A stretch of DNA of 7,207 nt from an uncultured Alphaproteobacteria bacterium (GTDB lineage: Bacteria > Pseudomonadota > Alphaproteobacteria > RF32 > CAG-239). A model generated the notes under the pieces. The model was not told the DNA's origin and searched no databases. It was given only the letters and a program-made list of their open reading frames with translations. Both the position numbers and the translations under genes were made by a program. Below are positions 1 to 5,934 of the stretch, one piece after another (positions within the stretch are counted from its first letter, which is position 1; each line of letters starts with the position of its first letter). The stretch is taken from the NCBI GenBank assembly GCA_944391365.1, contig CALXTH010000088.1, positions 1-7,207 of the forward strand. Direction: 5' to 3'.

Positions 1-171
1 AAGGGCGACGAGTTTATTGTCCTCGTAAAACATTAAGGAAAAATCGGTAAAACGGTCGGCATGGTAATCCATAAATCCGCGTTCAAACATAAAAAATCCG
101 TTTTTGGAGTCTTTTATAAAGCAGTTCCAAGTTTCAATATCGGACGGGATGTATTTTTTTATGGTAATCAT
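1..171 (-). CDS. GNAT/FemAB-like N-acyltransferase, N-terminal part (gene runs off left edge)
   Basis: Reading the minus strand from the ATG at 171 gives 57 codons without a stop up to the window edge, starting MITIKKYIPSDIETWNCFIK. The pattern W-N-x-F-(I/V)-K-x-S-K-N-G, then a hydrophobic/Phe stretch, then MDYHADRF-x-DFSLMFY and KLVAL, is one I recognise from N-acetyltransferases of the GNAT/FemAB-like fold in O-antigen and capsule loci. There they often sit beside sugar ketoisomerases and aminotransferases. The gene begins 27 bp after the stop of the ketoisomerase gene on the same strand, so co-transcription is likely. I see no clear Shine-Dalgarno before the ATG. A plausible role is acylation of the amino group of a 3-amino-3,6-dideoxyhexose, or of a lipid-linked glycan intermediate. 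This is inferred from context, because the acetyl-CoA-binding part lies outside the window. The family call is moderately sure and the substrate is unknown. Confidence 0.7.
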   Translation of the reverse strand, partial: MITIKKYIPSDIETWNCFIKDSKNGFFMFERGFMDYHADRFTDFSLMFYEDNKLVAL

Positions 172-198
172 TGTTGTTTTGTAAAGGAGCAGAGAATG

Positions 199-600
199 TT
201 AATTGTTTTTTATCTCGGTTATGAATTTTTGGTAGTCGCGGATGTAGTCGTTTTCATCGTAGTGTTCGCTGGCGAGAACCATAACGACGCAGTCGGGGCT
301 GAAGTTGGTGAACTCTCTCCAGATGTTGCTTTTGATATAAAGGCCTTCATCGGGTGAATCAAGATGAATCGTCCGGCGCTCGGAGCCGTCATCAAGGATG
401 AAGTCACAGCTGCCGGAGGTGCAGATGATGACCTGTTGAAGTTTGCGGTGGGCGTGTTTGCCGCGGGTGACGTTGCGTGTTGTGCCCCAGATGTAATAAA
501 CCCGTTTGATGTCAAAGGGAAAGTCCTCGCCTTTTTCAAGGGCTATCAGGCTGCCGTTGTGGTCGCCGTGTATGGGAAATTTAATCAGCCGGTAATCCAT
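199..600 (-). CDS. fdtA: dTDP-4-oxo-6-deoxyglucose 3,4-ketoisomerase (FdtA/QdtA/WxcM-like cupin)
   Basis: This complete 133-residue protein has the usual length of single-domain sugar 3,4-ketoisomerases. The family moves the keto group of dTDP-4-keto-6-deoxyglucose from C4 to C3 in the cytoplasm. An aminotransferase and an acyltransferase then make Fuc3NAc- or Qui3NAc-type sugars for O-antigen, capsule or S-layer glycans. The signature is clear: YYIWGT near residues 35-40, then TRGKHAHRKLQQ at 45-56. The histidine pair H49/H51 sits at the positions known to be catalytic in characterised FdtA. A beta-rich cupin core follows (ILDDG, GLYIKSNIWREF), ending with ASEHYDENDYIRDY. A putative acyltransferase follows 27 bp downstream. 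A consensus-like promoter lies about 48 bp upstream of the ATG, and the Shine-Dalgarno (AGAAG) is weak. The sequence does not decide between FdtA and QdtA, which give galacto or gluco products, so the symbol stands for the subfamily only. Confidence 0.88.
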   Translation of the reverse strand: MDYRLIKFPIHGDHNGSLIALEKGEDFPFDIKRVYYIWGTTRNVTRGKHAHRKLQQVIICTSGSCDFILDDGSERRTIHLDSPDEGLYIKSNIWREFTNFSPDCVVMVLASEHYDENDYIRDYQKFITEIKNN

Positions 601-647
601 TTTGTTTCTTCTATTTTATAAAATGCCGCGTTTAGTCCACAGGAAAG

Positions 648-677
648 ATATTAACATGTGGCGTCAAATAGTGTCAA
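648..677 (-). promoter_or_regulatory. Sigma70-type promoter for the fdtA-acyltransferase operon
   Basis: On the minus strand a perfect -35 hexamer TTGACA (672-677) is followed by an 18-bp spacer and the -10 hexamer TAATAT (648-653). Transcription would start near 641, giving a leader of about 40 nt before the fdtA ATG at 600. The -35 hexamer lies in a 10-bp tandem repeat (see separate entry). This is pattern matching only. Confidence 0.55.
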
Positions 678-680
678 ATA
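661..680. repeat. 10-bp tandem repeat (GCGTCAAATA / GTGTCAAATA) in the divergent promoter region
   Basis: Two adjacent 10-mers differ by one base, and both contain GTCAAATA. On the minus strand this gives two TATTTGAC copies one helical turn apart, and one of them supplies the -35 hexamer of the fdtA promoter. The repeat could be a binding site for a regulator acting on the divergent genes, or a chance duplication. Confidence 0.5.
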
Positions 681-692
681 ATTTTTATATGT

Positions 693-2447
693 ATGGCAGG
701 AAAATTACCCATTTATGGAGAATGGCAGATTATCAGCTCGGATTTTCGACTGATATCTGTTTATGTGTCTGATATTTGTGTTGTCAAAATTGTCTTTCCG
801 GCTTATTTTCAGTATCATATTGCGAATAAGATTATAAATTTCAGAAGGCTTACGGATTTGACGAAAAAATGTGTTTATACGGCGGTCAGCGGCGGATATG
901 ACGGGGTGTTGCAGCATGATTATGTGGCGGAAGATTATGATTATATCTTTTTTACGGATAATCAGAAGTTGTTGAAAAAGCAGAAACTCGGGCACTGGAC
1001 TGTTCGTCCGCTGGCTTTTTCGGCATTGGATAATGTGCGGAACAGCCGGTGGCATAAGACGCATCCGCATGTTTTGTTTCCGGATTATGAGGAAACGATT
1101 TGGGTTGACGGCAATGTTAATATAAAGACTTCTTATCTTTTTGATTTGGTGAGGCACTCAGGGAAAAAGCTGCTGGTTTCAAGGCACGGGCTGCGTGATT
1201 GTATTTATGCGGAATGTGCGGCGGTGGCGCGTGCGGGGATGGATGATTTTGCCCGGGTGTATGCTATGCGGGAATATCTTTTGGATCACGGAATGCCCGA
1301 GCATTATGGACTGAATGAAACGAATGTTATTTTCAGACGGCATAATGAGCCGGAAATTGTGCGGATGATGGATGAGTGGTGGGGTTTTATTGAAAAATAT
1401 TCCCGTCGGGATCAGCTCTCTTTTTCTTATGTTCTGTTTGAAAACGGCGTGAAGGTTGATGAGGTGTCGTTTCCGAATGCGCGGAATGATATCCGGAATT
1501 TTGAGGTCGGCGGGCATAAGGTGCCTTTTTCTTTTCATTTCGGGGTTAAACGCAAGAAAAACAAATTGAAGTTTGATTTGTGCGGTTTGAAGATTTCACT
1601 GAAGTTTATGCCTGATTTTTCAAAATCAGAAAAGCCGAAAATCCCGGATGTTTCGCCTTTGACGGAAAGCGGGCTTAATCCGGAGCCGCGCGACGTGCCG
1701 CTGATTGTTTCGCTGGCGTCTTTTCCCGAGAGAATCGGAGAGGTCAGTCAGACGATTACGACGCTGCTGCGGCAAGACTTAAAACCGGATAAGGTTATTT
1801 TATGGCTGGATCCGGCGGAGTTCCCGGGCGGCAAATCTTCACTTCCGGCGGCTTTACTGGATTTGGAGGCGTATGGATTGGAGATTGCCTGGGGCGGGGC
1901 GCTCCGCTCGTATAACAAGCTGGTTCCGGCTTTGGAAAAGTATCCGGAGGCGGTTTTGGTGACGGCAGATGATGATTTGTTGTATCCGCGGGATTGGCTG
2001 CGCCGTTTGTATGAGGCTCATTTGCGGGAGCCGGAGGCGATTGTTGCGCATCGGGCGCATTTGATTAAATTTGAAAACGGTATGGTTTATCCGTATGCCC
2101 GATGGGAAAAGGGTTTTGTTTCTTCAGAGCCCAGGGCTGACCTCTTGCCGACGACTGGCGGAGGGGTTTTGTATCCGCCGCACAGTTTGTATAAAGATGT
2201 GACGGATGCGGCGAAGTTTAAGCAGATTGCGCCGTTTGCCGATGATCTTTGGTTTTGGGGAATGGCGATGTTGAACGGCCGGAAGGTGGTTTCACTCGGG
2301 CCGGGAGTGCTTTGCCTGATTAATCCGGAGCGGGAGTTTGGCAAGGCTAAAGGTTTTACGCTGGGGCAGGTTAATCTTGACGGCAATGATTTGCAGATGC
2401 GGCGTTTGATGCGGGCTTATCCGGCGCTTGAAGCGGTTTTGGCCTGA
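693..2447 (+). CDS. Two-domain glycosyltransferase: DUF616 (TOD1/MUCI70-like) fused to a GT2-like GT-A domain
   Basis: The longest reading is 584 residues. Residues about 57-285 match the DUF616/TOD1-MUCI70 glycosyltransferase-like domain: KKCVYTAVSGGYD at the domain start, YIFFTDN, a WHKTHPHVLFPDYEETIWVD block with WVDGN at 137-141 (the DxD-like position), SRHGLRDCIYAE, and DQLSFSYVLFE at 240-250. A linker of about 45 residues, some of it basic, follows. The second domain (about 335-584) opens PLIVSLASFPERI and carries a metal-binding type TADDDLLYP at 424-432 and FADDLWFWGMAML at 515-527, typical of GT-A transferases in capsule loci. No signal peptide or membrane segment is evident, so it probably acts at the cytoplasmic membrane on nucleotide-sugar donors. 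It is divergent from the ketoisomerase operon and likely serves the same glycan. The start is doubtful. ATG 693 lacks a Shine-Dalgarno and residues 1-55 match nothing I know. TTG 858 has AGAAGG 9 nt upstream and begins exactly at the domain. Donor and acceptor are unknown. Confidence 0.85.
   Translation: MAGKLPIYGEWQIISSDFRLISVYVSDICVVKIVFPAYFQYHIANKIINFRRLTDLTKKCVYTAVSGGYDGVLQHDYVAEDYDYIFFTDNQKLLKKQKLGHWTVRPLAFSALDNVRNSRWHKTHPHVLFPDYEETIWVDGNVNIKTSYLFDLVRHSGKKLLVSRHGLRDCIYAECAAVARAGMDDFARVYAMREYLLDHGMPEHYGLNETNVIFRRHNEPEIVRMMDEWWGFIEKYSRRDQLSFSYVLFENGVKVDEVSFPNARNDIRNFEVGGHKVPFSFHFGVKRKKNKLKFDLCGLKISLKFMPDFSKSEKPKIPDVSPLTESGLNPEPRDVPLIVSLASFPERIGEVSQTITTLLRQDLKPDKVILWLDPAEFPGGKSSLPAALLDLEAYGLEIAWGGALRSYNKLVPALEKYPEAVLVTADDDLLYPRDWLRRLYEAHLREPEAIVAHRAHLIKFENGMVYPYARWEKGFVSSEPRADLLPTTGGGVLYPPHSLYKDVTDAAKFKQIAPFADDLWFWGMAMLNGRKVVSLGPGVLCLINPEREFGKAKGFTLGQVNLDGNDLQMRRLMRAYPALEAVLA
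781..809 (+). promoter_or_regulatory. Possible promoter for the glycosyltransferase if it starts at TTG 858
   Basis: TTGTCA (781-786), a 17-bp spacer and TATTTT (804-809) resemble a sigma70 promoter. Five of six bases match at -35 and four of six at -10. It lies inside the longest reading of the gene and would make sense only if translation begins at 858. It is weak support for that start. Confidence 0.25.
843..860 (+). promoter_or_regulatory. Ribosome binding site and alternative TTG start of the glycosyltransferase
   Basis: AGAAGG at 843-848 stands 9 nt before the in-frame TTG at 858-860. Starting here gives MTKKCVYTAVSGGYD, which coincides with the first conserved strand of the DUF616 domain and a typical N-terminus for the family. 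No in-frame ATG lies between 693 and this codon. Confidence 0.45.
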
Positions 2448-2475
2448 AAGGGAATTCTGTAAGGGATTTTTTTAT

Positions 2476-2551
2476 TGGTGGGCGCTGAGAGGCTTGAACT
2501 CCCGACCCTCTCGGTGTAAACGAGATGCTCTTCCAGCTGAGCTAAGCGCCC
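2476..2551 (-). tRNA. tRNA-Val (anticodon UAC)
   Basis: The minus strand folds as a full 76-nt cloverleaf including the encoded CCA. The acceptor stem is GGGCGCT/AGCGCCC, the D arm is GCTC-AGCTGGAA-GAGC, and the anticodon stem TCTCG/CGAGA closes the loop TTTACAC with anticodon TAC. A 5-nt variable loop, the T arm GGGAG-TTCAAGC-CTCTC (one G-T pair), discriminator A and CCA at 2476-2478 complete it. It reads GUA and, by wobble, other Val codons. It stands alone, on the strand opposite both flanking genes. No clear terminator follows its 3' end. Confidence 0.96.
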
Positions 2552-2569
2552 GTTTGTTGTATGAGTAGC

Positions 2570-2587
2570 TTTATATCCTTTATATCC
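2570..2587. repeat. 9-bp perfect tandem repeat TTTATATCC x2 at the tRNA promoter
   Basis: Two adjacent copies (2570-2578, 2579-2587) duplicate the minus-strand sequence GGATATAAA. Each copy offers a TATAAA -10 hexamer, in registers 9 bp apart. Only the copy at 2579-2584 is 17 bp from the TTGATT -35 box. Confidence 0.6.
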
Positions 2588-2607
2588 TTTTCATTTTAAT
2601 TAATCAA
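2579..2607 (-). promoter_or_regulatory. Promoter of tRNA-Val
   Basis: On the minus strand TTGATT (2602-2607), an exact 17-bp spacer and TATAAA (2579-2584) form a good sigma70-type promoter. Its expected start is near 2572, about 20 nt before the mature tRNA 5' end at 2551. Confidence 0.6.
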
Positions 2608-2819
2608 GTAAAAAATGCGGGGAAGAAGAAAATTTTGCGGATGGCGGGTGAGGGCTGCTGTTTCTTGTCCGACTCTGAAATCCGGATGACCGGGGAAGCC
2701 GAATATTTCAGTAAAAACTGATATGCACCCTTGAAGTCTGAATATTAGTGATTACATATTTTCCGAGCGGTTCTACAGGGAATCCGTATTTTATGTATTG
2801 AAAAAACAGGGAGGATTAT
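2608..2819. other. Gene-free leader region upstream of the three-gene cassette
   Basis: No convincing reading frame, RNA gene or strong hairpin is visible. A small inverted repeat CAGT-AAAA-ACTG lies at 2709-2720. A weak promoter-like pair, TTGAAG (2731-2736) and TACATA (2753-2758) with a 16-bp spacer, could drive the downstream operon and would leave a leader of about 55 nt. The region ends in the strong Shine-Dalgarno AGGGAGG (2808-2814), 5 nt before the ATG at 2820. A regulatory leader is possible but not shown. Confidence 0.35.
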
Positions 2820-4076
2820 ATGGAAAAACAGATTTTGAAGCTTCCGGCCGTCAAAAAACTTGAAGCCCTCAAAGCCGGCGTGCTGTTTATGAATTTGGGG
2901 CCGGAAAGAGTCGAGCTGGCTTTCAGCCTGATTAAATCAAAAATACACGAAGTCGATTATGTGGTGTGGATTGCTCCGAATGCCCTGTTTTCTTCAAAAG
3001 TCTATAAAAAATATCTGGAAAAATATTCGGAAGGCATCCGCAGCAAAATGTTTTTTTTCCCGATTGAATGTGTTTCAAATTCAGATGCCAGATATCTCAG
3101 ATTATGTAATCTTGTGGATAAACATAAAATATTTTGTGTGGTTGACGATAGTTTGACTATAAAAAATATGGAGGCGGGGCGAACCAGACGACTCCTCGCT
3201 TTGGCAAATAAGATTAAATATCGTATGATTTTAAGCAGTTTGCCATTGACGCAGGGGCTGGTTGACCTGTATTCTCAGATTCAGTTTATGAACTCTAAAC
3301 TGCTGAATATGACGGAAACCCAGTTCGCCAATATTTATCTGCCGTATTTTGAGGATGAGTTCAAAACCTGGAAACGGTGGTCGCTTCCCGAGCATGAAGA
3401 AGCTCTGGTGCGAAAAATGCGCCCTTATATTTATGATGCGGACTTTGATTTTGGATACAAGGTTCGGGATTATGATGTTTATTTTGATTTGACCCCGAAG
3501 GAAATCGAATCCTATACGGAAGAGAAAAACGATTTTCTGCAGAAAAGGTATCAGGTGCCGTTTATGGAGGTTGTTCATACTTTTCAGCACTTTTATACCA
3601 TTTGCCGGAGCAAGGTTGAGGCTTTGTTCGATTTGGTCAGCGAAATTACGCTGCGCGGGGAAAAGGTTATTATTTATGTCAGATTTCTGGATGAAATCAG
3701 GTTCTTTCAGGAATGCGGATGGTTTGAGAAAGGCAGATTTGTCGTATTGACCGGCCGGACAAACAAGCGGAAGGCTGTACGGATGTTTGAAAAAGACGTT
3801 GATATCATGTTCAGTTCTTACGGTGTGGATAATTTAGGCTTAAATATGCAGATTTGTCATAATGTGATATTCTTTTCCCAGACATTCGATTATAAAAGAA
3901 AGATTCAGATGATGCATAATTTTTATCGTCCGGAGCAGCCGAGGGAGATTAATATTTATAATTTCTGGGTGAAAACCGGGCTGGATGAGATGATCCGCAA
4001 AAATTTGCTGATGAAACAGGATGTTTTGAATAATGTGTGTAATATTATCACTAAAGAGGAGGCCTTGAGGCTATGA
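2820..4076 (+). CDS. Degenerate SNF2-like (superfamily 2) helicase/ATPase protein, first gene of IbrA/IbrB cassette
   Basis: This 418-residue protein keeps the order and spacing of a SNF2-type SF2 core but not its catalytic residues. The motif I position reads LFMNLGPERVELA (22-34), with no GxGKT/S. The motif Ia-like IAPNALF is at 51-57. Motif II reads VVDDSLTIKN (107-116) instead of DE(A/S)HxIKN. Motif III reads YRMILSSLPL (134-143) where SNF2 has R-(L/M)-x-LTGTP. Lobe 2 is clearer: VIIYVRFLDEI (283-293), VVLTGRTNKRKAVRMFE (308-324), the motif V-like NLGLNMQICHNVIFF (338-352) and the motif VI region (363-373), Q-x4-N-x2-R-x2-Q, where the first arginine is Asn367. TGLDEMIRKNLLMK ends the fold. 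It therefore looks like a non-hydrolysing structural or DNA-binding relative. The frame is intact, so it is not an obvious pseudogene. The Shine-Dalgarno is excellent, and its stop overlaps the next start (ATGA), implying translational coupling to the PP-loop protein. Biochemical role unknown. Confidence 0.75.
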   Translation: MEKQILKLPAVKKLEALKAGVLFMNLGPERVELAFSLIKSKIHEVDYVVWIAPNALFSSKVYKKYLEKYSEGIRSKMFFFPIECVSNSDARYLRLCNLVDKHKIFCVVDDSLTIKNMEAGRTRRLLALANKIKYRMILSSLPLTQGLVDLYSQIQFMNSKLLNMTETQFANIYLPYFEDEFKTWKRWSLPEHEEALVRKMRPYIYDADFDFGYKVRDYDVYFDLTPKEIESYTEEKNDFLQKRYQVPFMEVVHTFQHFYTICRSKVEALFDLVSEITLRGEKVIIYVRFLDEIRFFQECGWFEKGRFVVLTGRTNKRKAVRMFEKDVDIMFSSYGVDNLGLNMQICHNVIFFSQTFDYKRKIQMMHNFYRPEQPREINIYNFWVKTGLDEMIRKNLLMKQDVLNNVCNIITKEEALRL

Positions 4077-5377
4077 AACATTACCTCGACAAAAACGTAT
4101 ATGAGGCGACAAACGAGAGAATTAAGTATATTTTTGATAATTTCAAAAATATTTATGTGTCTTTTTCCGGCGGAAAAGACAGTGGTTTGCTGCTGAATTT
4201 GGTGCTCGATTATAAAAGAAAGCACAATATTAAACGTAAAATCGGGGTGTTTCATCAGGACTTTGAGGCGCAGTACAAACAGACGACCGAATTTGTGACC
4301 CGGATGTTTGAAAATAATCTGGAAGATATAGTTCCTTACTGGGTTTGTCTGCCGATGGGGTCGCGCTGTGCGGTGAGCAATTATCAGATGTACTGGTATA
4401 CCTGGGATCCGGATGAAAAAGACAAATGGGTCAGGGAAATGCCGAGCATGCCCTATATTATCAATCTCGACAATAATCCTTTTGATTTTTATAAATATAA
4501 AATGGTGCAGGAGGATTTGTATGCGGATTTCGGCGACTGGTTTTCACGGCAGCATGAGGGTGATTCTATTTGTCTGCTTGGTATCCGCGCCGACGAATCG
4601 CTGAACCGTTACCGAGCTTATGCAACAGATCGCAAAGTTTTGATGGATGGAAAACAGTGGACCTCAAAAATGGGCGAAAAGTGGTATAATGCTTATCCGC
4701 TTTATGACTGGACGACCAAGGATGTCTGGGTGGCCAACGGGAAATTCGGTTTTGATTATAACAAAATTTATGATTTGTTTTATAAGGCCGGGCTTTCCAT
4801 TCATCAGATGAGAGTGGCTAGTCCTTATCATGAGGCGGCTAAGGAAAGTCTGAATCTGTACCGGGTTTTGGAGCCTGATACCTGGGTGAAAGTTGTCGGC
4901 CGGGTTCAAGGGGCTAATTTCGGGGCGATGTACGGTAATACAAAATTGCTCGGCAGCCGCCGGATTACGTTGCCCGAGGGGCATACCTGGCGTTCTTATG
5001 TGAAGTTTTTGCTGGCGACTCTGCCTGATGAAATGCGTCGGAATTATATTGAGAAATTCAAGACGTCGATAAAATTCTGGTGGCGCAAGGGTGGTGCGGT
5101 TTCTGATGAGGCGATTAAGGAGCTGGAAGCCTGCAATTATAATATCCGTCTTAACGGAAAAAGTCCGTACCGGGGCAGCAGCAAAGATCAGGTGCGCTTT
5201 TTGGGGACGCCGGATGATACGGATGACATCAAATCCACCATTGATATTCCGTCGTGGAAGCGGATGGCCGTCTGTATTTTGAAGAATGATCATTTGTGCA
5301 AGTATATGGGTTTTGCTCAGACGAAAAAGCAGGCTCAGCGCGAAAGAGAATTGTTGAACAAATATCGTAATTTGTGA
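4073..5377 (+). CDS. ibrA: IbrA-like DUF3440 phosphoadenosine-phosphosulfate-reductase-family protein
   Basis: This 434-residue protein is an ATP-pyrophosphatase (PP-loop) member of the PAPS reductase/DndC superfamily, DUF3440 type. SFSGGKDSG at 30-38 is the PP-loop that binds the phosphates of ATP or an adenylyl donor. LGIRADES at 169-176 and YPLYDWTTKDVW at 208-219 are the other hallmark nucleotide-pocket motifs. The C-terminal half (from about 240) is the DUF3440-specific part: HQMRVASPYHEAAKESL, TWRSYVKFLLATLP, and IPSWKRMAVCILKND near 392-406. I see no CysH-type C-terminal ECGxH cysteine motif, so assimilatory sulfate reduction is unlikely. Named relatives (E. coli IbrA) come from prophage-like DNA and, with IbrB, raise expression of immunoglobulin-binding eib genes. 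Their chemistry is unsettled, and DndC-like sulfur transfer to DNA is one hypothesis. The start overlaps the previous stop as ATGA, with AGAGGAGG at 4055-4062. The IbrB-like gene begins 11 bp after its stop. Confidence 0.88.
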   Translation: MKHYLDKNVYEATNERIKYIFDNFKNIYVSFSGGKDSGLLLNLVLDYKRKHNIKRKIGVFHQDFEAQYKQTTEFVTRMFENNLEDIVPYWVCLPMGSRCAVSNYQMYWYTWDPDEKDKWVREMPSMPYIINLDNNPFDFYKYKMVQEDLYADFGDWFSRQHEGDSICLLGIRADESLNRYRAYATDRKVLMDGKQWTSKMGEKWYNAYPLYDWTTKDVWVANGKFGFDYNKIYDLFYKAGLSIHQMRVASPYHEAAKESLNLYRVLEPDTWVKVVGRVQGANFGAMYGNTKLLGSRRITLPEGHTWRSYVKFLLATLPDEMRRNYIEKFKTSIKFWWRKGGAVSDEAIKELEACNYNIRLNGKSPYRGSSKDQVRFLGTPDDTDDIKSTIDIPSWKRMAVCILKNDHLCKYMGFAQTKKQAQRERELLNKYRNL

Positions 5378-5391
5378 GGATTAAGCTAATG
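5376..5391 (+). promoter_or_regulatory. Ribosome binding site fixing the ibrB start at ATG 5389
   Basis: GAGGA at 5376-5380 overlaps the ibrA stop codon and lies 8 nt before ATG 5389. A GTG at 5374 in the same frame overlaps the ibrA stop as GTGA, but it would place this GAGGA inside the coding region and adds only MRIKL. ATG 5389 is therefore preferred. Confidence 0.7.
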
Positions 5392-5913
5392 GCTAAAAGT
5401 GAAAAAAAATTTGTCAGCCCGGTGTATAATGTTATTGCCGTGCCGCTGGAGAAGGTTAAGGCTAATGATTATAATCCGAACCGGGTTGCGCCTCCGGAGA
5501 TGAAATTGCTGGAAACATCCATCTGGGAAGACGGGTTTACGCAGCCGATTGTTTGTTATCATGATTCTCAGAATGATGAATATATTATCGTTGACGGCTT
5601 TCACCGTTATACCACGATGATGATTTCTGACAGAATCCGGGAACGGGAAGAAGGCAAGATTCCGGTGGTGGTGATTGATAAGGATTTGGGTGAGCGTATT
5701 GCTTCGACTATTCGACATAACCGCGCCCGGGGGAGCCATAATGTGGATTTGATGAGCAATATTGTCAAGGAATTGCTTGAGCTTGAAAAGAGCGATGCCT
5801 GGATTGCCCGTAATATCGGGATGTCGGCGGATGAGATTTTGCGTTTGAAGCAGATTACCGGTTTGGCGGCGCTTTTCAAAAACGAGGAGTTCTCCCGTAG
5901 CTGGGAATTGTAA
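5389..5913 (+). CDS. ibrB: IbrB-like ParB/sulfiredoxin-fold protein with HTH-like segment
   Basis: From ATG 5389 this is 174 residues (179 if the GTG at 5374 is used). Residues about 14-118 form a ParB-N/Srx domain: PLEKVKANDYNPN (19-31), the GFTQPIVCY strand (49-57), the core motif DGFHRYTTM (69-77), which corresponds to ParB GEHRxxA, and IRHNRARGSH (108-117), which corresponds to the second ParB box. Residues about 132-160 (EKSDAWIARNIGMSADEILR onward) resemble a helix-turn-helix with an MS-x-DE recognition turn, so nucleic-acid contact is likely. ParB-type folds bind CTP, and Srx-type folds use ATP for phosphoryl transfer. Which applies here is not visible. There is no ParA partner and no parS array, so plasmid partitioning is unlikely. 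Invariable pairing with a DUF3440 protein is the mark of IbrB, a partner or co-regulator of IbrA. It is the last gene of the operon, with an intrinsic terminator starting 22 bp downstream. The length looks complete. Confidence 0.86.
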   Translation: MAKSEKKFVSPVYNVIAVPLEKVKANDYNPNRVAPPEMKLLETSIWEDGFTQPIVCYHDSQNDEYIIVDGFHRYTTMMISDRIREREEGKIPVVVIDKDLGERIASTIRHNRARGSHNVDLMSNIVKELLELEKSDAWIARNIGMSADEILRLKQITGLAALFKNEEFSRSWEL

Positions 5914-5934
5914 GGGGTTTTCCTGTCAAAAGTT

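Noticed and set aside
2448..2475. Intrinsic terminator after the glycosyltransferase gene (GGGAATTCTGTAAGGGA then seven T)
   Set aside because: The T-run is present, but the preceding sequence does not form a stable hairpin; the two AGGGA copies are direct repeats, not inverted ones.
2476..2551. tRNA-Val as the integration site of the ibr cassette
   Set aside because: Integration normally uses the tRNA 3' end, which here faces left, while the cassette lies on the 5' side. I see no integrase and no second copy of the tRNA 3' end in the window.
2709..2720. CAGT-AAAA-ACTG inverted repeat as riboswitch, attenuator or operator
   Set aside because: The stem is only 4 bp and has no conserved aptamer features, so it is too small to support a regulatory call.
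4664..5293. 209-codon open frame on the minus strand inside ibrA
   Set aside because: It lies fully antisense to a well-supported gene, and its translation shows no recognisable motif; it is a shadow frame.
4073..5377. CysH sulfate-assimilation PAPS reductase or DndC proper
   Set aside because: No ECGxH motif, DUF3440-type C-terminal half, and no cys or dnd partner genes nearby.
5389..5913. ParB chromosome or plasmid partitioning protein
   Set aside because: There is no ParA neighbour and no parS-like repeats, the core motif is GFHR in place of GEHR, and it is paired with a DUF3440 protein, so IbrB fits better.
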